A stretch of 57,266 nucleotides of DNA from an uncultured Bacilli bacterium (GCA_934168325.1 CAKPNG010000006.1:1-57266); one strand, 5' to 3'; counted from the stretch's first letter, positions 44,518-53,747 are shown. Notes: generated from the letters alone by a model not told the origin. Numbers and translations are program-made.

Positions 44518-46041
44518 CTATTTATAAATTAAAATTGATTTTGAAGGCATTTTAACCTTATTTTTATCAAATTTTATATTTTTAATATTATCAACAACTA
44601 ATGAATATTTCTTTAATTTATCTAAATTCAATTTAGATAAATCATATTCAGCATCGTTATCATTAAAATTAATAATAATTACATTTCTTTCATTATTATA
44701 TATCTTTTCAAAAGCTAAAACATAATTATCATTAAATTCAATTAAATTAAATTTCCCTTTTCTTATCGCATTACTAGAATTACGAATATAATTAATTCTT
44801 TTAATATAATTAAGAATAGAATTAGAATCTTTCTTTTGTTTTATTACTGATCCATAAATATTTTCTACTACTTCAGCACCACTAGGATCTATACAATCGG
44901 TTTTTTCACCCCAATCCATATGACATCTAACATTTTCATCAGGTGGATTAACTCCAAATAAACCAATTTCATCACCATAATAAGTAAATGTAGTACCGGT
45001 GGAAAGTTGCATTAAAGCATGACCAAATTTAGTATTCTTATTATTTCTTTTAGATTGTAATATATTAGCAGCTCTAGCATTATCATGATTTGTAATAAAT
45101 GGTGCAGGAATATTTTCTCCAGCTTGCTCTATTAAATAATTATTAGTATCAACAAAAGATTTACCATCATTATTTACAATTTCATAAATAAATTCATCGC
45201 CTAAAACTTTACTATCATAATAACTAAAGAAACTATCAATACCACTTTGATACATTCTAGTAATACTTCCACCATTAGTCCAAGCTTCACCAACAATATA
45301 AGAATCTTTATTAATGGATTTACAATAATTATTAAACCATCTTAAAAATTCAATATTTTTTTCTTCATTACCAGCAAAATACCAAGTAGTAGCATCAAGT
45401 CTAAATCCATCAATCCCAATATCGAAATAAAACTTAACTATATTTTTAATTTCTTCTTTGACAAATTCACTATCTAAATTTAAATCAGGCATATCGCTTC
45501 CAAAATTAGCTTCATAATAAACCCCACCATATCCATAATTATGAATATCATCTTTTGTCATAGAAAAATTATAATATTCAGAATATTTATTGGATTTATC
45601 ACCATTTTTAAAAGCATTAACACCATCTAAAAACCATTTATTCTTATTACTACTATGATTAATTACTAAATCTATAATAATATTGATATCTTTTTGATGA
45701 GCTTTATTAACTAAACTCTTTAAATCTTCGATATCACCAAATTGAGGATTAATTTTATAATAATCAACAACATCATATCCATGATATGTCTTAGTTTCAT
45801 TAATAGGAGTTAACCAAATACCATTAAATCCCATATCAGAAATATAATCTAATTTATTTTCAATTCCTTTTAAATCACCAATACAATCATCATTACTATC
45901 AGCATAACTTCTAGGAAAAATCTCATAATAAGTACGATATTTATCTTCTTTAGCTAATTTAGTATCAAAAAGATTATCTTTATTATTACAAGATACTAAA
46001 CTAAATAACGCAATTAATAAGAAAGAGATACCTTTTTTCAT
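44518..46041 (-). CDS. Secreted lipoprotein alpha-amylase (GH13)
   Basis: A 507-aa GH13 enzyme with a lipoprotein signal (LFSLVSC, Cys near 19), so it is anchored outside the membrane. All GH13 regions are visible: region I DLVINH near 124, region II GFRLDATT with nucleophile Asp near 214, region III IVGEAW with acid/base Glu near 251 and region IV ITNHDNA near 317. It cleaves alpha-1,4 glucans to maltodextrins. It is encoded between malG and the ATPase (2-nt and 10-nt gaps), so hydrolysis and uptake are co-expressed. The short C-terminal beta domain is typical. Confidence 0.93.
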   Translation of the reverse strand: MKKGISFLLIALFSLVSCNNKDNLFDTKLAKEDKYRTYYEIFPRSYADSNDDCIGDLKGIENKLDYISDMGFNGIWLTPINETKTYHGYDVVDYYKINPQFGDIEDLKSLVNKAHQKDINIIIDLVINHSSNKNKWFLDGVNAFKNGDKSNKYSEYYNFSMTKDDIHNYGYGGVYYEANFGSDMPDLNLDSEFVKEEIKNIVKFYFDIGIDGFRLDATTWYFAGNEEKNIEFLRWFNNYCKSINKDSYIVGEAWTNGGSITRMYQSGIDSFFSYYDSKVLGDEFIYEIVNNDGKSFVDTNNYLIEQAGENIPAPFITNHDNARAANILQSKRNNKNTKFGHALMQLSTGTTFTYYGDEIGLFGVNPPDENVRCHMDWGEKTDCIDPSGAEVVENIYGSVIKQKKDSNSILNYIKRINYIRNSSNAIRKGKFNLIEFNDNYVLAFEKIYNNERNVIIINFNDNDAEYDLSKLNLDKLKKYSLVVDNIKNIKFDKNKVKMPSKSILIYK

Positions 46042-46043
46042 AA

Positions 46044-46949
46044 TTAACCTTTAACGGATCCCCCAGTAATACCTTCAACATAATATCTTTGTAATAAGAA
46101 GAATAAAACCACAATTGGAATTGAAGTAAATACTGCTCCACTACAGAATCTAGTAAAGAATTTAGAAATATTTTGACCATTATTACCGGTTAACCAATGT
46201 TGTAAACCTATAGCAACAGTCCAACTAGATTGATTGGTGCCTAAAATATAACTACTAAGCATAAAGTCACCCCATGGAGCAACAAACGTAATTAAAATTG
46301 TATAAATAATAATTGGTTTTGATAAAGGTAAAATAATCTTCCAGAAAATAGTATTACGATTAGCACCATCAATCATAGCAGCTTCATCTAAACTCTTTGG
46401 AATAGTATCAAAGAATCCTTTAACTATATAATATTGAGTAGCACTACCTGCAATATAAACTAAAATTAAAGCTAATGGTCCACCAAAAGCTGGAGCATCA
46501 TTACCAATTAATCCTAATTGCTTAATAACGTAATATACTGCAATCATACTTAAAAATCCAGGGAACATACCAATAATCAATATAAGTTTCATAATTCCTT
46601 TTCTTGCTTTAAATCTCATTCTTGATAAACAATAAGAAGTCATTAAAACAAAAATAGTTTGGAATATACAACTTACTAAAGCAATCACTAAAGTAGTAAG
46701 ATACCATCTCATAAATGGATATTGACCTGAAAAGTCAAATAAAGCTTTATAGTTATCTAAAGTCCATTGTTTAGGAATCAAATAGCCAACAACGTGAGTT
46801 GATTCGCCTCTAAAGCTTTGTAAAAGTAAATAAACAAATGGAAAAATCCAAATTATAGAAATTATAACTAATATAATATAGATAAATGTATTAGAAACAA
46901 TTCTTCTTGCTTTCATTGAGGAAGTCTTACGAGTATTTAAATTATTCAT
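46044..46949 (-). CDS. malG: Maltodextrin ABC transporter permease MalG
   Basis: A 301-aa binding-protein-dependent permease with six transmembrane segments. The EAA coupling motif SLDEAAMIDGANRNTIFWKI lies near residues 187-206. The C terminus WTVAIGLQHWLTG...SKFFTRFCSGAVFTSIP...QRYYVEGITGGSVKG is typical of MalG and related maltodextrin permeases. It overlaps the malF stop by 1 nt (TAATG). The partners MalF and the binding protein are directly upstream. Confidence 0.93.
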   Translation of the reverse strand: MNNLNTRKTSSMKARRIVSNTFIYIILVIISIIWIFPFVYLLLQSFRGESTHVVGYLIPKQWTLDNYKALFDFSGQYPFMRWYLTTLVIALVSCIFQTIFVLMTSYCLSRMRFKARKGIMKLILIIGMFPGFLSMIAVYYVIKQLGLIGNDAPAFGGPLALILVYIAGSATQYYIVKGFFDTIPKSLDEAAMIDGANRNTIFWKIILPLSKPIIIYTILITFVAPWGDFMLSSYILGTNQSSWTVAIGLQHWLTGNNGQNISKFFTRFCSGAVFTSIPIVVLFFLLQRYYVEGITGGSVKG

Positions 46950-48451
46950 TATTGGAAATCCTCCTCATTTTTAACTGCATTACTCTTTGAATAGAAAATC
47001 ATAGAAACAACCGCAACAACAATAAATACGATAATACCAATTGAACTTGCCATCTTATAATTAGTTTCATTAACAGTTAATTTATAAAGCCAAGTAATTA
47101 ATAAATCAGTATCACCACCAATGAATTTATCACTATTAACAGGAACACCTCCAGTTAATAAGAATATAACATTAAAATTATTAATATTTCCAACAAATTG
47201 AGAAATTAAATAAGGTCCCATAACAAACATCATATAAGGTAATGTAATTTTCATATACATTTTGAATGGACCAGCTCCATCAATACGAGCAGATTCATAT
47301 AAATCGTTAGGAATATTCATTAAAATACCAGTACAAGACAAAACAGTATAAGGTACACCTACCCAAATATTAATGATAATAACAAATGCTCTTGCCCATG
47401 TTGTATTCAAAGCAAAAAGAAGTTTTGGTAAACCCATAAGTTCTAACATGTGATTAATAAAACCACCACTAGAAAACATTTGGGAAATAAGTAATAAAGA
47501 AACGAATTGAGGAACTGCAATAGTAGTAACTAAAATAGTTCTCCAGAATTTCTTAAATTTAATACCTTTTTTATTAATAACTAAAGCTAAAATCATTCCT
47601 AAAAAATAATTTGAAAAAGTAGCAAAAAAAGCCCAAACCAAAGTCCAAAGTAAAGCATCTTTAAACGTATAAGCAAATTTTGCATTTTCACCAAGAACGT
47701 TTTTGCCAAGTAAAGTATCAAAATTACTAAGGCCCGTCCAAGTGAATAAATGTTCTGGAGGTAGATGTCCTTTATCCCAATTAGTAAAAGCAATAAATAT
47801 CATAAAAATTAAAGGAATAATTGTAAAAGTTACTAATCCAAGCATTGGAATAGCTAATAAAGTTTTATGATATTCACGATCAGCTAAAGATTTAAAAACA
47901 TCTTTAGTAGATTCTATTTTTCCACCAACATTACTAATTTGTTGTAATTTATAACTACTTTTAATATTTTGATAATATGTAAATATAAATCCTAATATAA
48001 CAACCAAACAAACAGTACCATAAAGCAAAATAAGTAAAGAATTATCACCCTTCACATATATAAATGATTGAGTAGCTTCATCCCATACTTCATAAGGTTC
48101 AGTGGTACCTAAAGTACCAAATTTAGATAAATATTTCCATCCCCAAAAGCCCATAAAAAGCCCAAAAATGATTTCAAATAGCAAAAAAAGTATACCTTTA
48201 AGATACTCTTTTCTAGTTAAAAGGCCAAAACCCATAAATATGAAAGATAATCTAGTTTTCCAATCTCCATAAACTAAAGCATCTTTAATTTCTATGAAAG
48301 GGTTTGATACTTTTTTTCCTATCTTTGCAAGTTTTGATGGAATTGATTTAAAAAATGATAGAGTTTTTTTTGGTATACTAACAAAAAAATTTCTTGCCTT
48401 AAACAAGAATCTCCTTGGCTTAGATAAGCCTAAATAAGCATAACTATCCAT
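46949..48451 (-). CDS. malF: Maltodextrin ABC transporter permease MalF
   Basis: A permease of 500 aa from ATG 48451, which has SD GGGAG 6 nt upstream; the in-frame TTG 48463 precedes the SD and is unlikely. A Lys/Phe-rich cytoplasmic N terminus (about 60 residues) is followed by two N-terminal transmembrane segments with an outside loop, then the six-helix permease core. The EAA motif LYESARIDGAGPFKMYMKITLP lies near 383-404, and NNFNVIFLLTGGVPVN near 422 is typical of MalF. It begins 58 nt after malE, behind a strong hairpin. Confidence 0.93.
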   Translation of the reverse strand: MDSYAYLGLSKPRRFLFKARNFFVSIPKKTLSFFKSIPSKLAKIGKKVSNPFIEIKDALVYGDWKTRLSFIFMGFGLLTRKEYLKGILFLLFEIIFGLFMGFWGWKYLSKFGTLGTTEPYEVWDEATQSFIYVKGDNSLLILLYGTVCLVVILGFIFTYYQNIKSSYKLQQISNVGGKIESTKDVFKSLADREYHKTLLAIPMLGLVTFTIIPLIFMIFIAFTNWDKGHLPPEHLFTWTGLSNFDTLLGKNVLGENAKFAYTFKDALLWTLVWAFFATFSNYFLGMILALVINKKGIKFKKFWRTILVTTIAVPQFVSLLLISQMFSSGGFINHMLELMGLPKLLFALNTTWARAFVIIINIWVGVPYTVLSCTGILMNIPNDLYESARIDGAGPFKMYMKITLPYMMFVMGPYLISQFVGNINNFNVIFLLTGGVPVNSDKFIGGDTDLLITWLYKLTVNETNYKMASSIGIIVFIVVAVVSMIFYSKSNAVKNEEDFQ

Positions 48452-48461
48452 AAATTCTCCC

Positions 48462-48493
48462 AAAAAATTGCTTACCCCAGTAAAGGGGTAAGC
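48462..48493 (-). terminator. malE-malF intercistronic hairpin (attenuator)
   Basis: Minus-strand RNA: GCTTACCCC (48493-48485) pairs perfectly with GGGGTAAGC (48478-48470), loop of 6, followed by AATTTTTT. It lies between the malE stop (48509) and the malF SD. Partial termination here, or protection of malE mRNA, would give more binding protein than permease. Confidence 0.85.
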
Positions 48494-48508
48494 ATTAAAA
48501 TCAATAAA

Positions 48509-49777
48509 TTATTTTGCTATTGTAGTCATATCAACTACTAATTGATCTAATTTCTTTTGTAAATTAGACTCATTTATTTCTTTCTTAAAACTAGCAGCAC
48601 AACCAAAGTTTTGAACAGCAGTCCAGAAAGTTGATGGAACGTTGATTTGAGGATCACCAGCTTTAGCTACTTGAGCAGCTAAACCAGCAATAGCTTTATT
48701 AGCTTTAACATCTGCAGAATTACTTAAAGTAATATTACTTGGACCCATATTAAGTTTTTCAAATCTAACTCTTTGAGCAGCTTCATTACTAATAAATTTA
48801 GCAAATTGGAATGCTAATGCAGTATTTTTAGATTGTTTATTAACACCAATCATTTTACCACCGATAAATGATCTCATTCTTGATGTAGCATCATCTTTGC
48901 TCATTAATGGTAAATATGTACAATTTGTTTTATCTGCACCCCATGCTGTAGAAATTTCTTCATATTTCCAAGTTCCGACAACAACAGCACCAATATTATT
49001 AATATTTGCAGAAATAAAGTCATTTAAACCAAGTGATTTGTCACCGGCAGTTGAGCCGTTGTCTGCATATTGGAAGCCATCAGTAGTACCTAAATCAATT
49101 AAAAATTTGCCTGCTTTAAGACCGTTTGCTTTGTTATAATCACATTCAATTTTACTTTCTTTACCTTTTTCATCATAAGTGACTTCGTATTTTGCACCAT
49201 AACCAGAGAAAATACCATATCCATACCATGAATCACCAACTGGAACAACAAATTTCTTACCTTTAGCATAGCATTGAGCAGCTACATCAGCAAATGAAGT
49301 TTTTTCATCATATGTTGTAACAACATCACTATTGTAATATAAGAAATATCCATTATCTGCAGTAATTGGGAAGGCATAGAGATCATTATCTTTTTTAGCT
49401 GCGTTAACCATACCTTCTAAGTTTGTATTTTCAACAAATTCTTTATAAGTTCCACCTAATTTTGCTAAGCCACCAACTTTAATTAAATTATATAATTGGT
49501 CATTGGCAAAACTAAAAACATCAGCTGCACCTTCAACGTCTTTAGAGACAGTTGCGAAAGCATCACCTTCACCACAAGCACCGAGTTTAATATTTAAATT
49601 CTTGTACTTTTCATCAGTTGCTTTAAAATCTGCAACAAATTTTTCATAAATTTTTGTGTGTTCAACTGGACACCAAACTGTAAGGTCTACTTTTGCACCA
49701 TTACCACCACAAGAAGCTAAGCCAGCCATAGTTAATACACTTGCTGCTAAAACTCCTAACATTTTAACTTTTTTCAT
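48509..49777 (-). CDS. malE: Maltodextrin-binding lipoprotein (MalE-like)
   Basis: A 422-aa extracellular solute-binding protein, family 1. Lipoprotein signal with lipobox MAGLASC (Cys about 23). It begins VDLTVWCPVEHTKIYEKFVADF, the usual family-1 opening. Later motifs include FPITADNGYFLYYNSDVV near 132, VVVGTWKYEEIS near 265 and FIGGKMIGVNKQSKNTALAF near 308. Trp and Tyr residues suit sugar stacking. First gene of the operon with malF, malG, amylase and the ATPase; SD AGGAGG. The amylase in the operon points to maltodextrin as ligand. Confidence 0.92.
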   Translation of the reverse strand: MKKVKMLGVLAASVLTMAGLASCGGNGAKVDLTVWCPVEHTKIYEKFVADFKATDEKYKNLNIKLGACGEGDAFATVSKDVEGAADVFSFANDQLYNLIKVGGLAKLGGTYKEFVENTNLEGMVNAAKKDNDLYAFPITADNGYFLYYNSDVVTTYDEKTSFADVAAQCYAKGKKFVVPVGDSWYGYGIFSGYGAKYEVTYDEKGKESKIECDYNKANGLKAGKFLIDLGTTDGFQYADNGSTAGDKSLGLNDFISANINNIGAVVVGTWKYEEISTAWGADKTNCTYLPLMSKDDATSRMRSFIGGKMIGVNKQSKNTALAFQFAKFISNEAAQRVRFEKLNMGPSNITLSNSADVKANKAIAGLAAQVAKAGDPQINVPSTFWTAVQNFGCAASFKKEINESNLQKKLDQLVVDMTTIAK

Positions 49778-49892
49778 ATTGTTTAACCTCCTAAAATAAT
49801 CAAAAGTTTTGTATTACTAACTCCTAAAGAGTTTAATAAATAATTTAATTTTATATAAACTATGCTAGAATAATTAGACCGGAGAGAACTTC

Positions 49893-50321
49893 ATGAGACT
49901 TAAATTATTTAAAATCAGTTCACTTACATTATTCTCACTTGAGATAATTATTGACGCCATTCTTACTATTTTTATTTGTCTTAATCAAGGTTATAAGGAT
50001 ATTTTAATATCATTTATTTTAATTATGATTTTTGTTTTAAATCTTATTTTCTTTATTGCTGATATTAAATCTATTCATAATAATGATTATATCTTTCAAC
50101 CATTAGTTTTTAATAATAATGGTTCTATTAATAAGAAATTTATTATTATTTTAATTTTTCAAGGTATTATCGGCTTAACATTATTAGGTATAAGTATTTA
50201 TTTTCTCGTTATGAGTAATTTAAATTTATTTCTATTACTATTAGCTTCTTCTATCTTTATATTATTTAAAATAATAATTTTTATAGTTTATATTTATAAT
50301 TCAAAGAACAATTTTTATTAA
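49893..50321 (+). CDS. Small four-helix membrane protein, function unknown
   Basis: A 142-aa, very hydrophobic protein with four predicted transmembrane segments (about residues 12-32, 36-56, 82-106 and 110-135) and a short Asn-rich loop between the second and third. No family is recognised. SD GGAGAG lies before ATG 49893 and an extended -10 (TGCTAGAAT, near 49863) lies upstream, supporting a real gene. It is divergent from malE (115-nt gap) and converges on malQ with only 17 nt between the stops. Confidence 0.65.
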   Translation: MRLKLFKISSLTLFSLEIIIDAILTIFICLNQGYKDILISFILIMIFVLNLIFFIADIKSIHNNDYIFQPLVFNNNGSINKKFIIILIFQGIIGLTLLGISIYFLVMSNLNLFLLLLASSIFILFKIIIFIVYIYNSKNNFY

Positions 50322-50338
50322 TTTCTAGTTAATTTTAT

Positions 50339-51847
50339 TTAACATCTTTTATATTTATCATTTAATTGAACTAACATTCTTTCTAATTCTAATTTTGAAT
50401 GATCAAACATTTCTTTATTAACTCTATAACTCCAATTATCAGTTGATAAGGTTGATGGTAAATTCATTCTTCCTTCTTTTCCAATTCCTAATAAATCTTG
50501 AATAGGAACCATTGAAGCTATAGCGTTGTTTGCAAAATTTAATTCTATTACTTTAAATGTTAACTCATAATTTGATAAATTTCTATCGAAATCAATATTG
50601 AAGTATTGACATTCACTTCCCATAATATCTAAGAATATTTCTTTTTTATCATGAACTAACTCATCTATAAATTGACGAGTAGTTTCACTATCATGAGTTG
50701 ATGTATAAGAGAAATAATGTTCATTATAATTTCGAGGTCTCCATGAATCATTAATGTCTTGATTTAATAAACCTTGAGTAATAATTTTCATTCCTGGATA
50801 ACCACAATCTTTCATAAATTTCTCGAAGTCATCATCCATAAATCCTAAGTCTTCAGCTATAATTGGTAAGTGAGTTTTATCTTTAAATAAATCAAATCCT
50901 GGTCCTTTAATCCATTTACCATTTTTAGCTGTTTTATCACCATATGGAATCGAATAATAACCACTAAATCCTCTAAAATGATCAATTCTTACTAAGTCAT
51001 ATAATTTTAATGCATTATTGATTCGATCATTCCACCATTTATAACCAGTAGATTTTAGATATTCCCAGTTATATAAAGGATTTCCCCAAAGTTGGCCATC
51101 AGCACTGAAACAATCTGGTGGACATCCTGCTACTCTAGTAGGATTATGATGTTCATCAAATTGGAACATTTCAGGATATTTATAACATTCAACGCTATCA
51201 TAAGATAAATAGATTGGTATATCTCCCATAATCTTTACACCTTTATCGTTAGCGTATTTCTTTAATTTATAATATTGATTAAGGAATTCGAATTGAGTCC
51301 ACATATAGAAATCATATAATTTCTTATTTTTATTAATAGTTTCTTCTTCTATCTCTTTAGAATAATTTCTTAAATCATCATTCCAACTATACCATGGTTT
51401 ATAATTATTTAATTCTTTTAAAATCATAAAAAATGCAAAATCTCTAGCATTTTTATTAGTATCTAAAAAGTTTAAAAATTCTTTATTATATTTAAAATTA
51501 TTAAAGGCTTTTTTTAAAATAACTATTCTATTCTTAAATATTTTTTCATAATTTACTTTTGGTTCATTATTGCCAAAATCAACATTATCATAGTCTTCAA
51601 GTTTTAATAAACCTTGATCTTTTAAAGCATCAAGATCTATAAAATAATAATCAAATCCATAATTTGAAGGAGATTGATAAGGACTATCACCATAGCTTGT
51701 TAAATTTAAAGGTAAAATTTGCCAAATAGAAATATGGGATTTATTTAAGAAATCAACAAAGTCATAAGCTTCTTTGCCGAATGTTCCAATACCATATTTA
51801 TTAGGTAAACTTGATATGTGCATTAATATACCGCTAGTTCTTTTCAT
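50339..51847 (-). CDS. malQ: 4-alpha-glucanotransferase MalQ (active type)
   Basis: A GH77 amylomaltase (502 aa) that disproportionates maltodextrins in the cytoplasm. It begins RTSGILMHISSLPNKYGIG. Catalytic residues are all present: nucleophile Asp in VRIDHFRGF near residue 288, acid/base Glu in IIAEDLG near 338 and the third Asp in STHDSETTR near 388. CPPDCFSADGQLWGNPLYNW near 238 is the donor-site motif. It has its own promoter with a cre/LacI-like operator, so it is probably induced by glucans or repressed by glucose. Confidence 0.96.
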   Translation of the reverse strand: MKRTSGILMHISSLPNKYGIGTFGKEAYDFVDFLNKSHISIWQILPLNLTSYGDSPYQSPSNYGFDYYFIDLDALKDQGLLKLEDYDNVDFGNNEPKVNYEKIFKNRIVILKKAFNNFKYNKEFLNFLDTNKNARDFAFFMILKELNNYKPWYSWNDDLRNYSKEIEEETINKNKKLYDFYMWTQFEFLNQYYKLKKYANDKGVKIMGDIPIYLSYDSVECYKYPEMFQFDEHHNPTRVAGCPPDCFSADGQLWGNPLYNWEYLKSTGYKWWNDRINNALKLYDLVRIDHFRGFSGYYSIPYGDKTAKNGKWIKGPGFDLFKDKTHLPIIAEDLGFMDDDFEKFMKDCGYPGMKIITQGLLNQDINDSWRPRNYNEHYFSYTSTHDSETTRQFIDELVHDKKEIFLDIMGSECQYFNIDFDRNLSNYELTFKVIELNFANNAIASMVPIQDLLGIGKEGRMNLPSTLSTDNWSYRVNKEMFDHSKLELERMLVQLNDKYKRC

Positions 51848-51860
51848 AATATTCTCTTTC

Positions 51861-51902
51861 TGTAAGCGCTTCCATTTTAATGTTATTATTTTATCTTGTC
51901 AA
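51861..51902 (-). promoter_or_regulatory. malQ promoter with cre/LacI-type operator
   Basis: Minus strand: TTGACA (51902-51897), 17-nt spacer, TAAAAT (51879-51874). The -10 box abuts the near-palindrome TGGAAGCGCTTACA (51874-51861), which matches the cre/LacI-family operator form TGNAANCGNTNNCA. A bound repressor would overlap the -10 and transcription start. An alternative upstream minus-strand promoter (TTGACA 51958-51953, GATTAT 51934-51929) is possible. The regulator is not in the window. Confidence 0.8.
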
Positions 51903-52211
51903 GCATTAAAATTCAAAAAAATGTTGACATAATCGAAACAATTTAGTTTTGCTGTCAAATCTTCTCAAAACTTTTATATTTTTTTGCATTAAATTAAAAA
52001 TATTGCGATACAATCGTATTTATTTTTATTTTAAAATACATTTCAATTAAATTAGAAGTAATCGTTTATTTTAAATTTAAATGTTTATTTTTCACCTATT
52101 TACTTAACAAATTTGCTAAAAATGTTAAAAAAATCACTTTTTATTATGTAAGAGCTATTAATAAAAATATTGATTATATCAATTAAAATTAAATTTATTG
52201 TAAATTTTAGT
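51903..52211. other. Non-coding stretch between the two malQ genes
   Basis: I see no gene here. Next to the malQ promoter are extra TTGACA hexamers in opposite orientation (plus 51924-51929, minus 51958-51953). A weak hairpin, ATTGAT-tat-ATCAAT (52169-52183), followed by ATTTTTATT on the minus strand could terminate malQ2. The rest is A+T-rich. Confidence 0.5.
52161..52183 (-). terminator. Possible weak terminator of the second malQ gene
   Basis: A six-base-pair stem ATTGAT/ATCAAT with a 3-nt loop is followed by a U-rich run in the minus-strand RNA, 29 nt past the stop of the second malQ gene. The stem is short and all but one pair are A-T, so confidence is low. Confidence 0.35.
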
Positions 52212-53741
52212 TTAAAAATTGAAATTTTTTGTATTTATTCTATTAAATTTTTTATTTAAATTATAAAATTTTTCAATAATTTTAGGTGAAATATCGCTAT
52301 TTAAGAATCTATAAGTCCAGTTATCATTAGAAAAAATACCAGGAATATTCATTCTTGAAGCACTGCCTTGATTTAATATATCTTGCATTGTAATAGTAGT
52401 ATATTTTGCTTTACTGCTTAAAAGCAATTCAATAACTTTTAAATGTAAATACGAATTTGTTGCTTCTTTTTCTATAAATTCTACATTTAATAAAGAACAT
52501 TCATTTTTAATTTTTGAAATTACTTCAAGTTTTTCTTCTTCATTTAAGTTTTCAATTCTTCCTCTTAATGAATTATTATCATGATTTCCAATATAAGCTA
52601 AAGAATCTTCTTTTAGATTTGATGGATAAAATCTTTCATAGATTTTTTTATTTTTAAAAATAGGTAATAAAATAGTTTTTAAAGTTGGATAACCTGTTTC
52701 TTTAACAAATTTTTCAACATCTTTTGAATAAGCACCTAAATCACTAGCAAATATATTCTTATCGTTAATATCTTCAAAAAGTTCCATTCCAGGACCATAA
52801 TAAAAAGATCCTTCTTTATTACTTTTTGCTCTATAAGGAATGCCATAAACTTGATAAAATCCTGAAAAATGGTTAATTTTAACCATATCAAATAATTCAA
52901 GCGCTTGATTAATACGAGATTTCCACCATTTGTAATGGGTGTTTTTCATATATGCCCAATCATAAAGTGGTTCGCCCCATCTTTGTCCAGTTTTTGAAAA
53001 TTCATCAGGTGGAAAACCTGCAACAACATTCATTAAATTATACTTATTTAAATTAAATATTTCACTATACCCATATAAAGAAGCACTATCAAAATCTAAA
53101 AAATGTGAGATTTCACCGATGATTTTTATATTTTTACTTTTTGCATATTCATGAAGATTGTTCCATTGTTTAAGAAAAATAAATTGAATAAAGTAATAAT
53201 AATTATATCGATCATTATAATTATTAATTACATCTTCTTCGACTTCTTTTGAATAATATCGATCTTCAAGTTTAAAATCATACCAAGCTTTAAAATTATT
53301 TTTTTCTTTTAAAGTCATATAAATAGCATATTTTTTATAAAGATCATTATTTTTAAATTTAATAAATTCATAATCATTTTTATTAAATCTTTTATAAGCT
53401 TTCGATAATAGTTTATTAGAATTATCAAATACTTTTTTATAGTCAACTTTTCTAGCATCTTTAAAGAATGTTATGCCTTGTAAATCTCTACTATTTAATA
53501 ATCCATCTTTAATTAATAAATCATAGTCAATAAAATAATGATTTAATCCAAAAGCACTTAAAGTTTGATATGGAGAATTAGAGTAACTAGTTTCAGTTAA
53601 TGGTAAAATTTCCCAATAACTAAATCCCGCATTAGCTAAAAAATCAATGAATTTATAAGCAGATTCGCCTAATGTTCCAATACCATATTTACCAGGTAAA
53701 CTTGATATATGTAAAAGTACTCCAGATTCTTTATTTTGCAT
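52212..53741 (-). CDS. Catalytically degenerate MalQ paralogue (GH77-like)
   Basis: A 509-aa full-length GH77 homologue from ATG 53741 (TTG 53759 lies in the promoter). It aligns with the neighbouring MalQ from ESGVLLHISSLPGKYGIGT to the end. The nucleophile segment reads VKINHFSGF instead of VRIDHFRGF, so Asp is Asn (near 290) and the preceding Arg is Lys. The acid/base segment reads IFASDLG instead of IIAEDLG, so Glu is Ser (near 333). The third Asp remains (GNHDNNS). GQRWGEPLYDW keeps most of the substrate cleft. The frame is open with no frameshift, which suggests a maintained non-enzymatic role such as glucan sensing or binding. It is transcribed from a likely leaderless promoter, divergent from the cytoplasmic GH13 gene. 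Confidence 0.9.
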   Translation of the reverse strand: MQNKESGVLLHISSLPGKYGIGTLGESAYKFIDFLANAGFSYWEILPLTETSYSNSPYQTLSAFGLNHYFIDYDLLIKDGLLNSRDLQGITFFKDARKVDYKKVFDNSNKLLSKAYKRFNKNDYEFIKFKNNDLYKKYAIYMTLKEKNNFKAWYDFKLEDRYYSKEVEEDVINNYNDRYNYYYFIQFIFLKQWNNLHEYAKSKNIKIIGEISHFLDFDSASLYGYSEIFNLNKYNLMNVVAGFPPDEFSKTGQRWGEPLYDWAYMKNTHYKWWKSRINQALELFDMVKINHFSGFYQVYGIPYRAKSNKEGSFYYGPGMELFEDINDKNIFASDLGAYSKDVEKFVKETGYPTLKTILLPIFKNKKIYERFYPSNLKEDSLAYIGNHDNNSLRGRIENLNEEEKLEVISKIKNECSLLNVEFIEKEATNSYLHLKVIELLLSSKAKYTTITMQDILNQGSASRMNIPGIFSNDNWTYRFLNSDISPKIIEKFYNLNKKFNRINTKNFNF

Positions 53742-53747
53742 GAGGCT

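Noticed and set aside
49800..49830. AACTC-ctaaa-GAGTT inverted repeat before malE as an operator
   Set aside because: The arms are only 5 bp and no second copy was seen elsewhere in the glucan genes; it may be chance.
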